A stretch of 64,000 nt of DNA from Geomesophilobacter sediminis (GTDB lineage: Bacteria; Desulfobacterota; Desulfuromonadia; Geobacterales; Geobacteraceae), in NCBI RefSeq assembly GCF_016458275.1, contig NZ_JAEMHM010000004.1, positions 124,001 to 188,000 on the forward strand, read 5' to 3'. Position numbers and translations under genes: made by a program. The first letter of the stretch is position 1; each line of letters starts with the position of its first letter. Under the pieces are notes generated by a model. It was not told the origin of the DNA and did not search any database. It saw only the letters and a program-made list of their open reading frames with translations. This document shows positions 17,214 to 27,274 of this stretch, one piece after another.

Positions 17214-17675
17214 TCAGCCGGATTTGTGTCGTTCCTTCAGGGCTACCGCTACGTCGCGCTTCATGTCATTTTGCTTCATGGTCTCGCGCTTGTCGTAGTT
17301 CTTCTTACCCTTGGCCAGCCCGAGCTCGGTCTTCACCTTGCCGTCCTTGAAGTAGACGCGCAGCGGGATCAGGGTGTACCCCTGCTCGCGGATCTTGGAG
17401 AAGAGCTTGGTGATCTCTTTTTTGTGCAGCAAGAGCTTCCGCATCCGGTCCGGGTCGTGGTTCTCGCGGTTGCCGAAGTCGTACGGGTTGATGTGGAAAT
17501 TGTGCAGGAAAGCCTCGCCGTTCTTGACCATGGCAAAGGAGTCGTTGAGGTTGGCCTTGCCGTTACGCAACGACTTCACCTCGGTCCCCTGGAGCACCAT
17601 CCCCGCTTCGAAACGCTCCTCGATGAAGTAGTCGTGGAACGCCTTCTTATTATTGCAAATCAGTTTCTCACCCAT
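17214..17675 (-). CDS. smpB: SsrA-binding protein
   Basis: A 153-residue SmpB, the protein that escorts tmRNA to stalled ribosomes. It starts [20 protein letters not shown], contains [16 protein letters not shown] and the conserved core KLLLHKKEI...LIPLRVYFK, and ends in the basic tail [14 protein letters not shown] preferred the ATG at 17675, since eight upstream residues are not part of the family. It is on the same strand as ssrA and 0.9 kb from it, a common arrangement. Confidence 0.97.
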   Translation of the reverse strand: MGEKLICNNKKAFHDYFIEERFEAGMVLQGTEVKSLRNGKANLNDSFAMVKNGEAFLHNFHINPYDFGNRENHDPDRMRKLLLHKKEITKLFSKIREQGYTLIPLRVYFKDGKVKTELGLAKGKKNYDKRETMKQNDMKRDVAVALKERHKSG

Positions 17676-17724
17676 CGCGTCATAGTACCAAAAGGTCATG
17701 AAAAAGGACAGGGAAAAGGGACGG

Positions 17725-18966
17725 CTACCGGAGCGCCTCGCCCCCGAGGAAGACTTCCGCCACCCGCCCGTTTTCCAGCAGGGTGCCGCAAAGGGAAGCC
17801 CCGGAATGGGGTGCGTGGGTAGTTACGACCTGGAAGTCGGCGCGTTTGCCGGCCTCCAGCGTCCCGACCTCGGCGTCGATGCCAAGCGCCCGGGCACCGC
17901 CGATGGTGGCCATACGGATCAGCTCGCACGCCGAGAACTGCTCCGGGTCCAGATCGCGCAGGAAGCGGATTTCGTCCCACAACGAAAGCGAATCGTTGCT
18001 GGCCAGCGAGTCGGTGCCGACGGCCAGAGGAATGTCGAGGCTCCGGAACAGATGGTGCGGTGCCGCACCCACGGCAAGGCGTTCGTTGCTGCGCGGACAG
18101 AGCACCACGGTCACGCCGGCGCGCTTCAGAAGCACCGCGTCGGCCGGAATCACGTGCACGGCGTGCACCGCCAAGGTGGCGTCATCGAGGAAGCCGAGAT
18201 CCTGCAGATAGGCGGTCGAGGTGGTCTTGCGCGGCGCGGGGAGGTAGCTTTCCCAATGGGCCATGGTGTAGAGCTTGTCGGCGATGGCACCGCTCGAGTC
18301 GTACATGAAGGAGGCTTCTTCGGCGGATTCGGAGAGATGAACCGCCTTTTTCACCCCCAGCTCGCGGCTCAACTGCTGCGCCTTCTGGAAGATGACGGCG
18401 GAAGCGGTGTGCGGCGTGTGCGGCGAAATGCCGGGGCGGAACGCACCGGAGGGGCGTCGGAGGTCCTCGGATACCCGCTGCATCAGTTGCTCGCACTGGG
18501 CCGGATCATGCCCCAGCGCCTCGAGAAAGAGCGTGCCGCGCAACGGGCTCTCTGCGTAGAGCGGAGCGAGAGCGCCGTCGGTGAGGATCTCGCCGATCGC
18601 GGTGGTGCCGGCTTCCAGGCAGAGACGGATACCCGCCTTCACGGAAAGTTGCAGCTCTTCCGGGGTCAGGGCGCGGCGGATCTTCACCACCTGGGTCACC
18701 CAGTCCACGTAGGTGCGGGGATGGTAGTCGAGCGCCTTGCGGACCTTCCACGAAGGAAAGTTGGTCAGTTCCAGGTGGGTGTGCGCGTTGACCATACCCG
18801 GGAGGATGGCGGCCCCGGGGAAGTCGGTGACCGGCCCCGGATGGGAGGCACGGATTTCGGCCAGGGGACCGACCGCGACCACGCGGCCGTTTTCCACGGC
18901 GAGGGCTCCCCCCTCGATGGGAGGAGAAGCGATCGGCAGCAGGTAGGATGCGGCGAAGATCGGCAT
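17725..18966 (-). CDS. Amidohydrolase, candidate aminofutalosine deaminase
   Basis: A 413-residue metal-dependent deaminase of the amidohydrolase superfamily: [13 protein letters not shown] metal site, [42 protein letters not shown] and the C-terminal [11 protein letters not shown]. Family members remove amino groups from purine-like rings (adenosine analogues, S-adenosylhomocysteine, aminodeoxyfutalosine). Geobacter relatives make menaquinone by the futalosine route, so an MqnX-type deaminase is a reasonable guess, but substrate cannot be read from the sequence. No menaquinone gene is adjacent. The stop lies 50 bases before the smpB start. Confidence 0.85.
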   Translation of the reverse strand: MPIFAASYLLPIASPPIEGGALAVENGRVVAVGPLAEIRASHPGPVTDFPGAAILPGMVNAHTHLELTNFPSWKVRKALDYHPRTYVDWVTQVVKIRRALTPEELQLSVKAGIRLCLEAGTTAIGEILTDGALAPLYAESPLRGTLFLEALGHDPAQCEQLMQRVSEDLRRPSGAFRPGISPHTPHTASAVIFQKAQQLSRELGVKKAVHLSESAEEASFMYDSSGAIADKLYTMAHWESYLPAPRKTTSTAYLQDLGFLDDATLAVHAVHVIPADAVLLKRAGVTVVLCPRSNERLAVGAAPHHLFRSLDIPLAVGTDSLASNDSLSLWDEIRFLRDLDPEQFSACELIRMATIGGARALGIDAEVGTLEAGKRADFQVVTTHAPHSGASLCGTLLENGRVAEVFLGGEALR

Positions 18967-19086
18967 GAAGAGTCCCGGTCCCTAATTAGAATGAACAACA
19001 AGGGCACATTGTAGCATACCAAGGGGCCAGGGGCTAGGGGCTGGGGGCTGAAGGCTGGAGCTGGGGTTCGGACCTCGGTGTTACCG

Positions 19087-20478
19087 TCACATCAAATGGC
19101 AAAACAGGTGGGCGAACGACTGCTTGATCTTTTGCCACAGGGGCCTTTTCTTCCACTTCTCCCATTGGATCTGGTCGGACGCGGCGAGATCCGCGGCAAA
19201 CACCCGCTCCATTTCCCCGGCAAACTCGCGACTCAGGATAACCGCATTCACCTCGTCGTCGCTCAAAAGACTCCAGAAGTCCAGGTTGGTGGAGCCGACC
19301 GTCGACCAGACGCCGTCTATTACCGCGGTCTTTGCATGCAAAATGGCGTTGCGGCGTTCATAGATCTTCACCCCCGCTTTCAACAACTCGGAATAGTTAT
19401 ACCGGGCCGCGTCCACGGCTATGGTGGAATCGCTGTTGGCCGGAACGATGATCTTCACATCGACACCGCGCTTGGCGGCAGCGGTGAAAGCATCCAGGAT
19501 CTGGTCGTCGGGAATGAGGTAGGCGTTGGTGAGATGAATCGAGCGCTCGGCAAAAGTTATCGCGGCAACGTAGACGGTGAAGGTGATCCGGTTGTTTTGT
19601 CCCGGCGTGCTGCCGACCACCCGCACCAGCGCATTGCCCACTTCTTTCAGACCGGGGAAATAGCTCGGGTCGTCGAGTTTCGCCCCTTGCTGCTTCTGCC
19701 AGGTGGCCAGGAAGAGTTTTTGGAATTCGGCCACCGCAGGCCCCTCGACCTGGACATCGGTGTCGCGCCAAGGCAGGGACGCTCCCGTGGTACTTCTCCC
19801 GCCGGAAACCCGGATCGAATAATTCGAGGTGATGTTGATGCCGCCCGTAATGGCGAGCCTGCCGTCGACGATCAGGAGCTTCCGATGGTCCGGATGTTCC
19901 GGAGACCAATGCCCGCGGGCTTTCAGCGGATTTACCGGATTGAATTCGACCAGCCGGACACCGCCGTCGCGCAGCCGCTGGAAAAAAGCCGCCGGGGTCG
20001 CGTGGCTTCCCACGCTGTCGTATATGAGGTTTACCTCGACACCTTCGGCACGTTTTTCCAGCAGCAGGTTGCTGAACTTGCGGCCGGCCTCATCGTCCGC
20101 GATGGTGAAGGTTTCCAGGTTGATGTTCGCTTTGGCATGGCGAATGGCATCGAACATGGCGGCATAGGTTGCCCTGCCGTCGATCAGCAGCTTTACCTTG
20201 TTTCCCTTGGTCAGCGGGCTTTCCGTGACCGATTCCAGCACGGCGTTGTGGCGTTCCAGGATGTCCGTCGGGGGGACGGATCGCCGCAACCGTTCCATGA
20301 TCGCCTGGCTTTTTTGGGGTGACAACAGCCCCTTGGCCGAAGCGATGCGGACCGATTCCCGTTCCGACGGGGTATCGTCGATTACCCGGGAGACGTCCGG
20401 CAAGGTCGAACAGCCGCTGAAGACGGTAAGGACGACCAGGGACAGAGCGACGAAATGGAAATGGTTTACGTATTTCAT
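19087..20478 (-). CDS. Phospholipase D/cardiolipin synthase-like lipoprotein
   Basis: A 463-residue member of the phospholipase D superfamily. Two HKD motifs form the active site: HRKLLIVDG in the first half and HAKTAVIDG in the second, each with the downstream GG(I/T)N or GSTNLD. The N-terminus is a lipoprotein signal with lipobox FSGC at about residues 20-23, so the enzyme is likely anchored to the membrane facing the periplasm. A plausible role is cardiolipin synthesis or phospholipid turnover. It is followed by 120 bases without genes before the amidohydrolase. Confidence 0.87.
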   Translation of the reverse strand: MKYVNHFHFVALSLVVLTVFSGCSTLPDVSRVIDDTPSERESVRIASAKGLLSPQKSQAIMERLRRSVPPTDILERHNAVLESVTESPLTKGNKVKLLIDGRATYAAMFDAIRHAKANINLETFTIADDEAGRKFSNLLLEKRAEGVEVNLIYDSVGSHATPAAFFQRLRDGGVRLVEFNPVNPLKARGHWSPEHPDHRKLLIVDGRLAITGGINITSNYSIRVSGGRSTTGASLPWRDTDVQVEGPAVAEFQKLFLATWQKQQGAKLDDPSYFPGLKEVGNALVRVVGSTPGQNNRITFTVYVAAITFAERSIHLTNAYLIPDDQILDAFTAAAKRGVDVKIIVPANSDSTIAVDAARYNYSELLKAGVKIYERRNAILHAKTAVIDGVWSTVGSTNLDFWSLLSDDEVNAVILSREFAGEMERVFAADLAASDQIQWEKWKKRPLWQKIKQSFAHLFCHLM

Positions 20479-20528
20479 CGCTTGATAATATCATGAAAGG
20501 CCATGCCACAGGCCACCTGGTGGAAACG

Positions 20529-20568
20529 AAAAGGAGGACTCCACCGCAGATAAAGGGTGCAGTCCTCC
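20529..20568 (-). terminator. Terminator of the panBCD operon
   Basis: On the minus strand a stem GGAGGACT/AGTCCTCC (20533-20540 with 20561-20568), extended by GCACC/GGTGG pairs, is followed by TTTTCGTTT. It lies 26 bases after the panD stop. Confidence 0.8.
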
Positions 20569-20593
20569 GGTGTCTGCCCCAAGCCCCGGTTTT

Positions 20594-20989
20594 CTAGAAA
20601 ACCCGCTTCAGGTTCCCCTGGCCGGCGGCTTCCTTGCGGGTCGGGAGCATCCGGTTCTCTTCGTCGACGAAGACGAGCTTCGGCTCGTGGGCCAGCGCCT
20701 CGGCGTTGGACATGTTCACGAAACTCGCGATGATCACCAGGTCCTTGGGGGCGACCATGCGCGCCGCGGCGCCGTTGATGCAGATGACGCCGGAACCGGG
20801 CTCGCCTTCGATCGCATAGGTCTCGAAACGGCTCCCGTTGTTGACGTCCCAGATGCAAACCGCCTCGTACGGGACGATGTCGGCGGCTTCCATCAGCTCG
20901 CGGTCGATGGTGATGCTCCCCTCGTAGTGCAGGTCGGCGCCGGTTACCGTGGCCCGGTGAATCTTGCTCTTCAGCATCTTGCGATCCAT
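20594..20989 (-). CDS. panD: Aspartate 1-decarboxylase
   Basis: Makes beta-alanine from aspartate for pantothenate and coenzyme A. The 131-residue pro-enzyme has the self-cleavage site at YEGS (Gly-Ser), which produces the pyruvoyl group, followed by [14 protein letters not shown] and the conserved NNGSRFETY and GAAARM. The ATG at 20989 has GGAGGA seven bases upstream, so the in-frame GTG at 20995 is less likely. It follows panC by two bases and is the last gene of panB-panC-panD. Confidence 0.97.
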   Translation of the reverse strand: MDRKMLKSKIHRATVTGADLHYEGSITIDRELMEAADIVPYEAVCIWDVNNGSRFETYAIEGEPGSGVICINGAAARMVAPKDLVIIASFVNMSNAEALAHEPKLVFVDEENRMLPTRKEAAGQGNLKRVF

Positions 20990-20991
20990 CT

Positions 20992-21834
20992 TCACTCCTC
21001 CCCAAGAATGCAGTTGTCGATCAGTCTCACGCCCCCCAAACGGACGGCCAGTGCGTACAGGGTCCGTGCCTCGGCGGTTTCCAAAGGCTCCAGGGAATCG
21101 GGGTCGCGAAACTCCAGGTAGTCGATTTCGGCGGCGGGCTCCGCGGCGATCACCGAAACGGCCGTCTCCCTAAGCTTGGCCACCGAACGCTCGCCGGCGG
21201 CAAATGCCGTGCGGGCGGCGCCGATGGAGCGGTACAGGCAGAGCGCCTTTCGGCGGTCCTCCGCGGAGAGCTTGGTGTTGCGCGAGCTCATCGCCAGCCC
21301 GTCTGCCTCGCGCACGATCGGCATCCCGACGATCTCCAGGTCCATGTTGAGGTCTCTCACCATGCGCCGGATCACGGCGAGCTGCTGGAAGTCCTTCTTG
21401 CCGAAAAGCGCCACCTTGGGGGCGACGATATTGAAGAGCTTGGCGACCACGGTGGTCACCCCCCGGAAGTGCCCGGGACGGCTCGCGCCGCACAGGTGTC
21501 CGGTGATCCCCTCCACGTTCACGTAGGTGAGGTAACCCTTCGGATACATGTCCGGTGCGGTCGGAGCGAAGATGACGTCAACCCCGGCCTCGGTGGCGAT
21601 CTGCTTGTCCCGCTCCAGGTCCCGCGGGTAACTGTCGAGGTCCTCGTTGACCCCGAACTGGGTGGGGTTCACGAAGACGGACGCGACGACGATGGGGGCG
21701 CGCTTCTTGGCCTCGATCATGAGCGAGGCGTGTCCGGCGTGAAGATAGCCCATGGTCGGGACCAGCGCGATCTGGCCGCGGTGCTCCCGGGCGAACTGCT
21801 GCATTTCGGCGACTGTCTGAATTACCCGTATCAT
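20992..21834 (-). CDS. panC: Pantothenate synthetase
   Basis: Joins pantoate and beta-alanine with ATP. The 280-residue protein shows [15 protein letters not shown] (the HxGH nucleotidyl-transfer motif), [29 protein letters not shown] and the KMSKS-like DGLAMSSRN. The start overlaps the panB stop by four bases (ATGA), so the two are translationally coupled. Confidence 0.98.
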   Translation of the reverse strand: MIRVIQTVAEMQQFAREHRGQIALVPTMGYLHAGHASLMIEAKKRAPIVVASVFVNPTQFGVNEDLDSYPRDLERDKQIATEAGVDVIFAPTAPDMYPKGYLTYVNVEGITGHLCGASRPGHFRGVTTVVAKLFNIVAPKVALFGKKDFQQLAVIRRMVRDLNMDLEIVGMPIVREADGLAMSSRNTKLSAEDRRKALCLYRSIGAARTAFAAGERSVAKLRETAVSVIAAEPAAEIDYLEFRDPDSLEPLETAEARTLYALAVRLGGVRLIDNCILGEE

Positions 21835-22634
21835 TTGAATCCGTGCCTTTCTTCGGGGAATGCCCCCTCTTTGACATCGCCGATGTAGCTGCTCACCGCC
21901 TCGGCGATGATCGGCGTCAGTTCGGCGTACCGTTTGACGAATTTAGGGGAGTACTTCTCGCACAGCCCGAGGATGTCGTGGATCACCAGCACCTGCCCGT
22001 CGCAGTGCGGTCCGGCCCCGATCCCGATGGTCGGGATGGAAAGCTCGGCGGTAATGCGCTGGGCAAGGGCCATCGGGATCCCCTCCAGTACCACGGAGAA
22101 GGCGCCGGCCGCCTCGACGGCACGCGCGTCCTTAAGAAGCTTCTCGGCCTGCTCCTCGCTTTTTCCCTGCACCTTGAAACCGCCCATACGATGCAGCGAC
22201 TGCGGAGTGAGCCCGATGTGGGCCATGACCGGGATGTCCATGTCGACCAGGGCGGAAATCACCGGGGCGACGTTCTCCCCTCCTTCGAGTTTTACCGCGG
22301 CCGCCCCCCCCTCTTTCACCAAGAGGCCCGCATTGCGCCGGGCGGTGGGAAGGTCGGTCTGGTAGGAAAGAAAGGGCATGTCCGCCACCACCAGTGCCTG
22401 GGGACGCGCCCGCATCACCGCTTTGGTATGGTAGAGCATCTCCTCCATGGTCACCGGCAGGGTGTTGTCGTAACCGGCGACGACGACGCCGACCGAATCG
22501 CCCACCAGGATGACGTCGATGCCGCAGCGGTCCATGATGACCGTGGTGGGATAGTCGTAGCAGGTAAGGACGGCGATCCGCTCGCCATCGGCCTTCATTT
22601 TCTGGATCTCGAGAATCGTTTTCTTTTTTTGCAT
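21831..22634 (-). CDS. panB: 3-methyl-2-oxobutanoate hydroxymethyltransferase
   Basis: First committed step of pantothenate synthesis: adds a hydroxymethyl group from methylene-tetrahydrofolate to ketoisovalerate. The 267-residue protein has [49 protein letters not shown] and [17 protein letters not shown], all family hallmarks. It is the first gene of the operon. Its upstream region holds dispersed repeats and the candidate RNA locus at 22953-23290. Confidence 0.98.
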   Translation of the reverse strand: MQKKKTILEIQKMKADGERIAVLTCYDYPTTVIMDRCGIDVILVGDSVGVVVAGYDNTLPVTMEEMLYHTKAVMRARPQALVVADMPFLSYQTDLPTARRNAGLLVKEGGAAAVKLEGGENVAPVISALVDMDIPVMAHIGLTPQSLHRMGGFKVQGKSEEQAEKLLKDARAVEAAGAFSVVLEGIPMALAQRITAELSIPTIGIGAGPHCDGQVLVIHDILGLCEKYSPKFVKRYAELTPIIAEAVSSYIGDVKEGAFPEERHGFK

Positions 22635-22642
22635 CGGATTTG

Positions 22643-22868
22643 AACCCCATCCTCACCCTGTCCCTCTCCTTGAAGGAGAGGGGACGTTGGGCGACTTGTA
22701 TCAGTGATTTCCTTTAAGGTTCACTGATCGCTGTTCATTGTTCACGGATCACTGTTGGAACCCCATCCTCACCCCCGCCTTCGCTGAAGCTTCGGCGGGC
22801 GTTGCTGTCCGTCGCCCCCCCGCTCTCGCGCGCAACCCTTGAGGGAGAGGGGACGTTGGGCGACTTGT
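22643..22868. repeat. Two copies of a dispersed intergenic repeat
   Basis: The block starting AACCCCATCCTCACCC (22643 and 22759) and the block GGAGAGGGGACGTTGGGCG (22675-22699 and 22844-22868) each occur twice in the same order. Related degenerate copies occur near 17060, 26770-26850 and 37900-37970. These look like a palindrome-rich intergenic repeat family; no coding role is apparent. Confidence 0.7.
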
Positions 22869-22952
22869 CTCACCGCTCCCCTCTCCCAAGGGGAGAGGGA
22901 GTGAACGGGTAGACGGTAAATAGTTACGGTGTTTTGCTTGTCGCGGCCTGGC

Positions 22953-22982
22953 AAAAAAAAACGTCTTCGGGTGAGGAAGACG
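22953..22982 (-). terminator. Strong intrinsic terminator of the candidate RNA
   Basis: On the minus strand, stem CGTCTTC/GAAGACG (22976-22982 with 22962-22968) is followed by nine T residues. No protein gene ends nearby upstream on this strand except the chemoreceptor gene, which has its own hairpin at 23305-23337. Confidence 0.85.
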
Positions 22983-23290
22983 CGTACCAGGCCGCTACGG
23001 TAAAAGGACCAAGCCCCCCGCGCTGCCACCTTAGCTATCGCTTCCCGTACCGGTTCGTTTCAGAATCCAGGCGGTATTGTCAGTTGTTTGCGTCCTGCAG
23101 CGGCTCCACTTAGGTAGCGGGCCAGACGCAAGGCGGGAGATTAACACACTGTTATGGGCGAGTCCACCCTTTTTTGAATGGGGGTGGTTTCGGTGTCATC
23201 GTGCCCACTTACGCGGAGACCAGCAGTGCCCTGCCGTTCCCCCCTATCGAGGGGGCCTGAAGTACTTCAGGAACACCAGGGAACCGGTGT
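22953..23290 (-). ncRNA. Candidate structured RNA of unknown class
   Basis: About 340 bases between the chemoreceptor gene and panB have no credible protein gene but rich pairing: a perfect 16-base palindrome at 23256-23271, CCCCCT/AGGGGG at 23240-23255, CCACCC/GGGTGG near 23164-23189, and TTGCGTC/GACGCAA stems at about 23088-23132. The stretch ends on the minus strand in a textbook terminator. I could not match it to RNase P, SRP RNA, 6S RNA or a known riboswitch. The 5' end is a guess; the transcript may also start earlier. Confidence 0.45.
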
Positions 23291-23291
23291 C

Positions 23292-23337
23292 GACCCAAAA
23301 GCAAAGGTCCCTGGGAATCTAAAGCTCCGAGGGACCT
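23292..23337 (-). terminator. Terminator of the chemoreceptor-like gene
   Basis: Stem AGGTCCCT/AGGGACCT (23330-23337 with 23305-23312) followed on the minus strand by TTGCTTTTGGG, 33 bases after the stop codon. This separates the candidate RNA from the upstream gene. Confidence 0.7.
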
Positions 23338-23369
23338 GCCAAGGCTTTCATTTTTAAGGGGGCCGAATC

Positions 23370-25361
23370 CTACTCGGCGGAGGCTCGCATCAGTTCCAGG
23401 GCCTTTACCACTTCGCCGCTTTCCACCTGACGCTTTTCCATATCTTCGAAAATCGCGTTGGCCACGCCGGTCACCGCTTCCACGGCGGTCCGGATCTGCT
23501 CGCCGTCGGCGGCCTGACGCCCGGCGGAGGCGACCATACCGTGGGTCATCTCCTTAACCTCTTCCATGGCCCGCGCGATGCTCTTGGTGGCCAGCGCCTG
23601 TTCCTTGGACGCCTTGAAGATCTGCGAGGTCATGTTGCTCACGTCTTCGATGGACTGGGATACCGACTGTACGGCGTTGGACTGCTCTCCGGTGGCCAGC
23701 TTGATCTGCTGGGTCATGTCCATCGCGCTCTGGGCGCTCTCGAGAATGGTACTCAGGGAGTTCCCGGTCTGATGCCCCAGCTCGACCCCCTTCTTGACGA
23801 GGTCCTTGGTGGTGGTGATGTTGTCCGCCGCGGTGCGGGACTCGGTCATGATGTCGTTGATGATGCTGGTGATCTCCCCGGTGGAAAGGCCAGTCTGCAG
23901 CGACAGGTTGCGGATCTCATCGGCGACGACGCCGAAGCTCTTGCCGTACTCGCCGGCCTGCGCCGCGATTATGGAGGCGTTGAGCGCCAGGAGGTTGGTT
24001 CGTTTGGTGATGTCGTTGATGACGCTGACGATCCCTTCGATCCGCCCGGAGTTGGCGGAGAGGCGCTTGATCCCGTCGTAGGAAAGGTCGACCGAGCGCT
24101 GGATCTCGGCCAGCGCGTCGATGGTCTCGCGGACGACCTGGCTGCTTTTCTCGGACTGCTCCTTCACCTTGCTGGAGATGCCGTGGGAGAGCGCCGTGTT
24201 GCGCTCCACCTGGCGCAGCGACGAGGTGATCTGTTCCATGGCGGAGACCGACTTGTACACGGAGTCGGAGAGCGCGTCGAGGTTGCTGGTGATCTGCTCG
24301 GTCGCCATGGAGATCTCAGCCGTCGAGGAGCTCGCGCCGTCGACCGATTCCATCACCCGGTGCGACGCACCGTCGATCCGGAGTGCGCCCTCGACCAGCG
24401 AGTCGGTGGCGGACTTCAGCCGGCTCAGGTTGCGCACCGAGCTGTCGCGGTTCTTCAGCAGTTCGGCGAAGGTCTTCCCCAGTTCCAGGGTGAGCTGGTC
24501 GATGGAATGGAGCAGGTTGATCCGGGTCAGCGCGGCCGCGGCCTGATCGGCAAAGAGGCGGATGGTGTCGACGTCGGTGTCGTTGAGGGAACGGTGGCTC
24601 CGCTTGTTGTCCAGACCGAAGACGCCGACCGTCTCCCCTTTCACCACGATCGGGCAGAGGATGAAGCAGTTGGAGCGCAGCGGCTCGATGTTGGCAAAGG
24701 GAGGCTGCAGCATGAAGTCGGCCGGGTATTTGCTGATGTCCTCGATGAAATAGACCTGGCGCTCGTCGTAGCATTTGTAAATGACGCCGGCGCGGGGATC
24801 CAGGGGGACGAAGAGATCCGGGCCGATCTGGGTCTCGTTTCCGGCCGAGGCGGCGAAGGTCAGCACCTTGCGCTCCGGGTCGGCCATCAGGACGTTGACC
24901 CGTTCGTAGCCGAGCACCTCGTGCAGCCCTTCGACGCAGAGACTGAGGACGTCTTCCTGGCGCATGGACTTCTGGATGCGGCTGCCGATCTTGTGGAAGT
25001 TCTTGATGTTGTTGTCGAGGACTTTGTAGCGGTTTTCGAAGAGCTGCTTCTGGGAATCGACTTCGAGGACGAGCTTGTCCAGCTCGGCACCCTTAAAGTG
25101 CAGCTCGTCCATCGCTTTGCCGATGAAGTAGCCGAAGGAGGCAAGGACGCAGGCGGTTCCGGCGCCCATGTAGGTGTACAGGGCCAGCCCTTGGGCGTTT
25201 TCGGTCACTTCGCCGAAAATCTGCGCCCCCAGGGACAACTCGGGGTTGGAAAAGAAGATGAGCCGGAGCACCGTCCAGCCGATCGGTGCGGAAATGCCGA
25301 GAAAAAAGCCGATCAGTCCATACAGGTTGCTCCTGTTGAACTCGGCCAAGCGGTCCCTCAT
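23370..25361 (-). CDS. Methyl-accepting chemotaxis-type protein with GAF domain
   Basis: A 663-residue signal transducer. Two membrane segments (about 13-37 and 62-84) precede a GAF domain (about 130-285), then a long coiled-coil MCP signalling domain with the hairpin tip sequence [25 protein letters not shown]...[15 protein letters not shown]. There is almost no periplasmic loop, so sensing is probably through the cytoplasmic GAF domain or the membrane. The usual tip for CheA/CheW contact is present but somewhat divergent. It should feed a chemotaxis-like array controlling motility or another output. A strong site GAGAGGTGG precedes the ATG. Confidence 0.92.
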   Translation of the reverse strand: MRDRLAEFNRSNLYGLIGFFLGISAPIGWTVLRLIFFSNPELSLGAQIFGEVTENAQGLALYTYMGAGTACVLASFGYFIGKAMDELHFKGAELDKLVLEVDSQKQLFENRYKVLDNNIKNFHKIGSRIQKSMRQEDVLSLCVEGLHEVLGYERVNVLMADPERKVLTFAASAGNETQIGPDLFVPLDPRAGVIYKCYDERQVYFIEDISKYPADFMLQPPFANIEPLRSNCFILCPIVVKGETVGVFGLDNKRSHRSLNDTDVDTIRLFADQAAAALTRINLLHSIDQLTLELGKTFAELLKNRDSSVRNLSRLKSATDSLVEGALRIDGASHRVMESVDGASSSTAEISMATEQITSNLDALSDSVYKSVSAMEQITSSLRQVERNTALSHGISSKVKEQSEKSSQVVRETIDALAEIQRSVDLSYDGIKRLSANSGRIEGIVSVINDITKRTNLLALNASIIAAQAGEYGKSFGVVADEIRNLSLQTGLSTGEITSIINDIMTESRTAADNITTTKDLVKKGVELGHQTGNSLSTILESAQSAMDMTQQIKLATGEQSNAVQSVSQSIEDVSNMTSQIFKASKEQALATKSIARAMEEVKEMTHGMVASAGRQAADGEQIRTAVEAVTGVANAIFEDMEKRQVESGEVVKALELMRASAE

Positions 25362-25444
25362 ATATCGTCCACCTCTCGCGCCCGACAGGGGGGGCGAAGT
25401 TTTTGTGCAGTCTAAGCCAGCGCTTAGGTAAAGTCAACAGCATC

Positions 25445-26530
25445 TTAACGTCCCAGGATAATGCCCAACTCCTCGGCATGACGCACCATCTCCCCCTCGG
25501 GATCGATCAGATTCAGGTGTCGGACCGCATCGCCGATCCAAGCCGATTCGATGCGCCTCCCCCGCAGGGCCACCATCCGGCCGAAACTCCCCTCCTGGAT
25601 CAGTTCGACCGCCTTCACCCCGAAGCGGCTCCCCAGGCAGCGGTCGAACATGGAGGGGGAGCCGCCGCGCTGCAGGTGCCCGAGCACGGTGGCGCGGATG
25701 TCGGTTTCAAGGTAGCCGCCGAGCTCACGGGAAACCATCTCCCCGATCCCGCCCAGCCGCTCCACCGCGACTTTTCCGCCGGCGGCCTCCTTGACCACGC
25801 GGTTGCCCCCTTTCGGGTACGCCCCTTCGGCTACGATCACCACGCTGAAGCGTTTGCCGCGTTTGCTGCGGGCCACGATCGCCGAGGAGACCTTCTCGAT
25901 GTCATAGGGGATCTCGGGGACCAGGATGACATCAGCCCCGCCCGCTATCCCGGATTCCAGGGCAATCCAGCCGGCATAGCGCCCCATCACCTCCAGCACC
26001 ATGACGCGGTGGTGGCTCTGGGCGGTGGAATGAAGCCGGTCCAGGGCCTCGGTAGCAACCTCGCAGGCGGTGTTGTAACCGAAGGTCACGTCGGTCTCCA
26101 AAAGATCGTTGTCGATGGTCTTGGGGACGCCGACGATCGGCACGCCGCGATTCATCAGTTCCAGAGCGATCTTGAGGGTGCCGTCCCCGCCGACTACGAT
26201 GAGCCCATCCAGGCCGAGGGCGGAAATGACCGAGACCACCTCGTCCGAGACGTCGACGAGTTCTACCTTCCCCTGGCGCAGGATCGGGTAGCGAAACGGG
26301 TTGCCGCGGTTGGAGGTCCCCAGGATGGTTCCCCCCTGCGGGAGGATGCCCGACACGTCTTCGAGCCCGAGCGCCCGGCATTTCTGGGGATGCAGGAACC
26401 CGTCGAAACCGTCCTCGATGCCGATCACTTCCCAGCCGCGCACCAGCGAAGCCTTGACCACGCCGCGGATCACCGCGTTCAGGCCGGGGCAGTCGCCCCC
26501 TCCGGTCAGGATTCCAATCCTCTTTGTCAT
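25445..26530 (-). CDS. pfkA: 6-phosphofructokinase, group III type
   Basis: Phosphorylates fructose 6-phosphate in glycolysis. The 361-residue enzyme has GGGDCPGLNAVIRG, GGTILGTSNRGNPF, GGDGTLK, GVPKTIDNDL, VMGRYAGWIA and the substrate loop LGHLQRGGSPS. It combines GGDG, typical of ATP-dependent enzymes, with Lys in PKTIDND, typical of pyrophosphate-dependent ones. This mix is known from group III enzymes, several of which use ATP, so the phosphate donor should be tested. It stands alone upstream of the chemoreceptor gene, with GAGGTG before the start. Confidence 0.93.
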   Translation of the reverse strand: MTKRIGILTGGGDCPGLNAVIRGVVKASLVRGWEVIGIEDGFDGFLHPQKCRALGLEDVSGILPQGGTILGTSNRGNPFRYPILRQGKVELVDVSDEVVSVISALGLDGLIVVGGDGTLKIALELMNRGVPIVGVPKTIDNDLLETDVTFGYNTACEVATEALDRLHSTAQSHHRVMVLEVMGRYAGWIALESGIAGGADVILVPEIPYDIEKVSSAIVARSKRGKRFSVVIVAEGAYPKGGNRVVKEAAGGKVAVERLGGIGEMVSRELGGYLETDIRATVLGHLQRGGSPSMFDRCLGSRFGVKAVELIQEGSFGRMVALRGRRIESAWIGDAVRHLNLIDPEGEMVRHAEELGIILGR

Positions 26531-26944
26531 GACAACACCTCATCGGGTAGCGATGGCCGCGATGCAACGGCAAAGGGTACAGCATAGCCTCAAATATCCT
26601 CTTCGGCAGCAAGCGGCGGTTTCTTCAGGGGAAAAGGTTGGAAGCCAGGGCTAGGGGCTGGGGCTGGGGGCTAAAGCCCTTTGGCTTCCCCCATTGATCA
26701 AAGGTGGCCGGGTGAGGATTTGCTTTTGGGTCCGCCGACACTACTGAGGTGTCCTGTCAATAACGGACACTCTCACCTCATCCCCACACCCAGCCCGGAT
26801 TGGTCCAGCCCTCACCCCGCCCCTCTCCGGGAGCGAGAGGGAGGTAATTCACGGTTTCTACGTTTCTTTGATCCAGGTCATAAACAAAATTTGGGACGGG
26901 GAGTAAGTTGGGTTCAACAAAGCGACACGAAAGGAGGAGAAACG
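26531..26944. other. Divergent intergenic region with degenerate repeats
   Basis: This 414-base gap separates pfkA (minus) from the hemerythrin operon (plus). It contains a GGGGCTGGGG-rich tract (26640-26680, similar to 19021-19070 and 37861-37900) and a degenerate copy of the CCTCACCCC/GGGAGAGG repeat at 26770-26850. No gene is recognised. A candidate regulator site is listed separately. Confidence 0.5.
26868..26882 (+). promoter_or_regulatory. Possible FNR/CRP-family binding site
   Basis: TTGATCCAGGTCATA lies 63 bases before the first gene of the hemerythrin operon. The left half matches the TTGAT half of an FNR-type site and the right half (GTCAT) is one or two changes from ATCAA. Redox or nitrosative control of a hemerythrin operon by this family would be sensible, but the site is weak. 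Confidence 0.3.
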
Positions 26945-27157
26945 ATGGAATTCAAAAACGGATTGGGTGAACAGGCGATACAGGATGTGATCGGTAATCA
27001 CCCGGCAATCGGTGAAATACTCAACCGCTACGAGATCGGATGCGTCACCTGCAAGGTCGGCATCTGCCTCCTGAAGGACGTCGTCTCCATCCACGGTCTC
27101 TCGCCGGAACAGGAAACGGCCATTGAGCAGGAAATCAACGAACACCTGATGCATTAA
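26945..27157 (+). CDS. DUF1858-like small protein
   Basis: A 70-residue protein with VIGNHPAIGEILNRYEIGCVTCKVGICLLKDV, the pattern of DUF1858-type domains, in which a hydrophobic CxxC-containing helix precedes a metal- or redox-linked domain. Three cysteines (CVTCKVGIC) could bind a cluster or form a disulfide. The ATG follows AGGAGAAACG. It is the first of three plus-strand genes with a Fe-S-protein-like and a hemerythrin gene, which suggests a role in nitrosative or oxidative stress. The family is usually found with hybrid-cluster or hemerythrin proteins; the biochemical role is unknown. Confidence 0.8.
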   Translation: MEFKNGLGEQAIQDVIGNHPAIGEILNRYEIGCVTCKVGICLLKDVVSIHGLSPEQETAIEQEINEHLMH

Positions 27158-27274
27158 AGGCGGGATCGGGGGTCTGGGGTCAGGGATCGGGGCACGGACG
27201 ATCGAGCAAAGAACAAAGAACAGTTAAACCTCAACTATCACCATATAAATAACCAGACGAAAAGGAGAAACACT

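Noticed and set aside
22643-22868. Direct repeats considered as a CRISPR array
   Set aside because: Only two copies, unequal spacing, and the same blocks occur degenerately elsewhere as dispersed repeats; no cas gene is present.
26640-26690. GGGGCTGGGG-rich tract as a possible G-quadruplex or regulator site
   Set aside because: The same loose pattern recurs at 19021 and 37861 as intergenic filler, with no constant distance to a gene.
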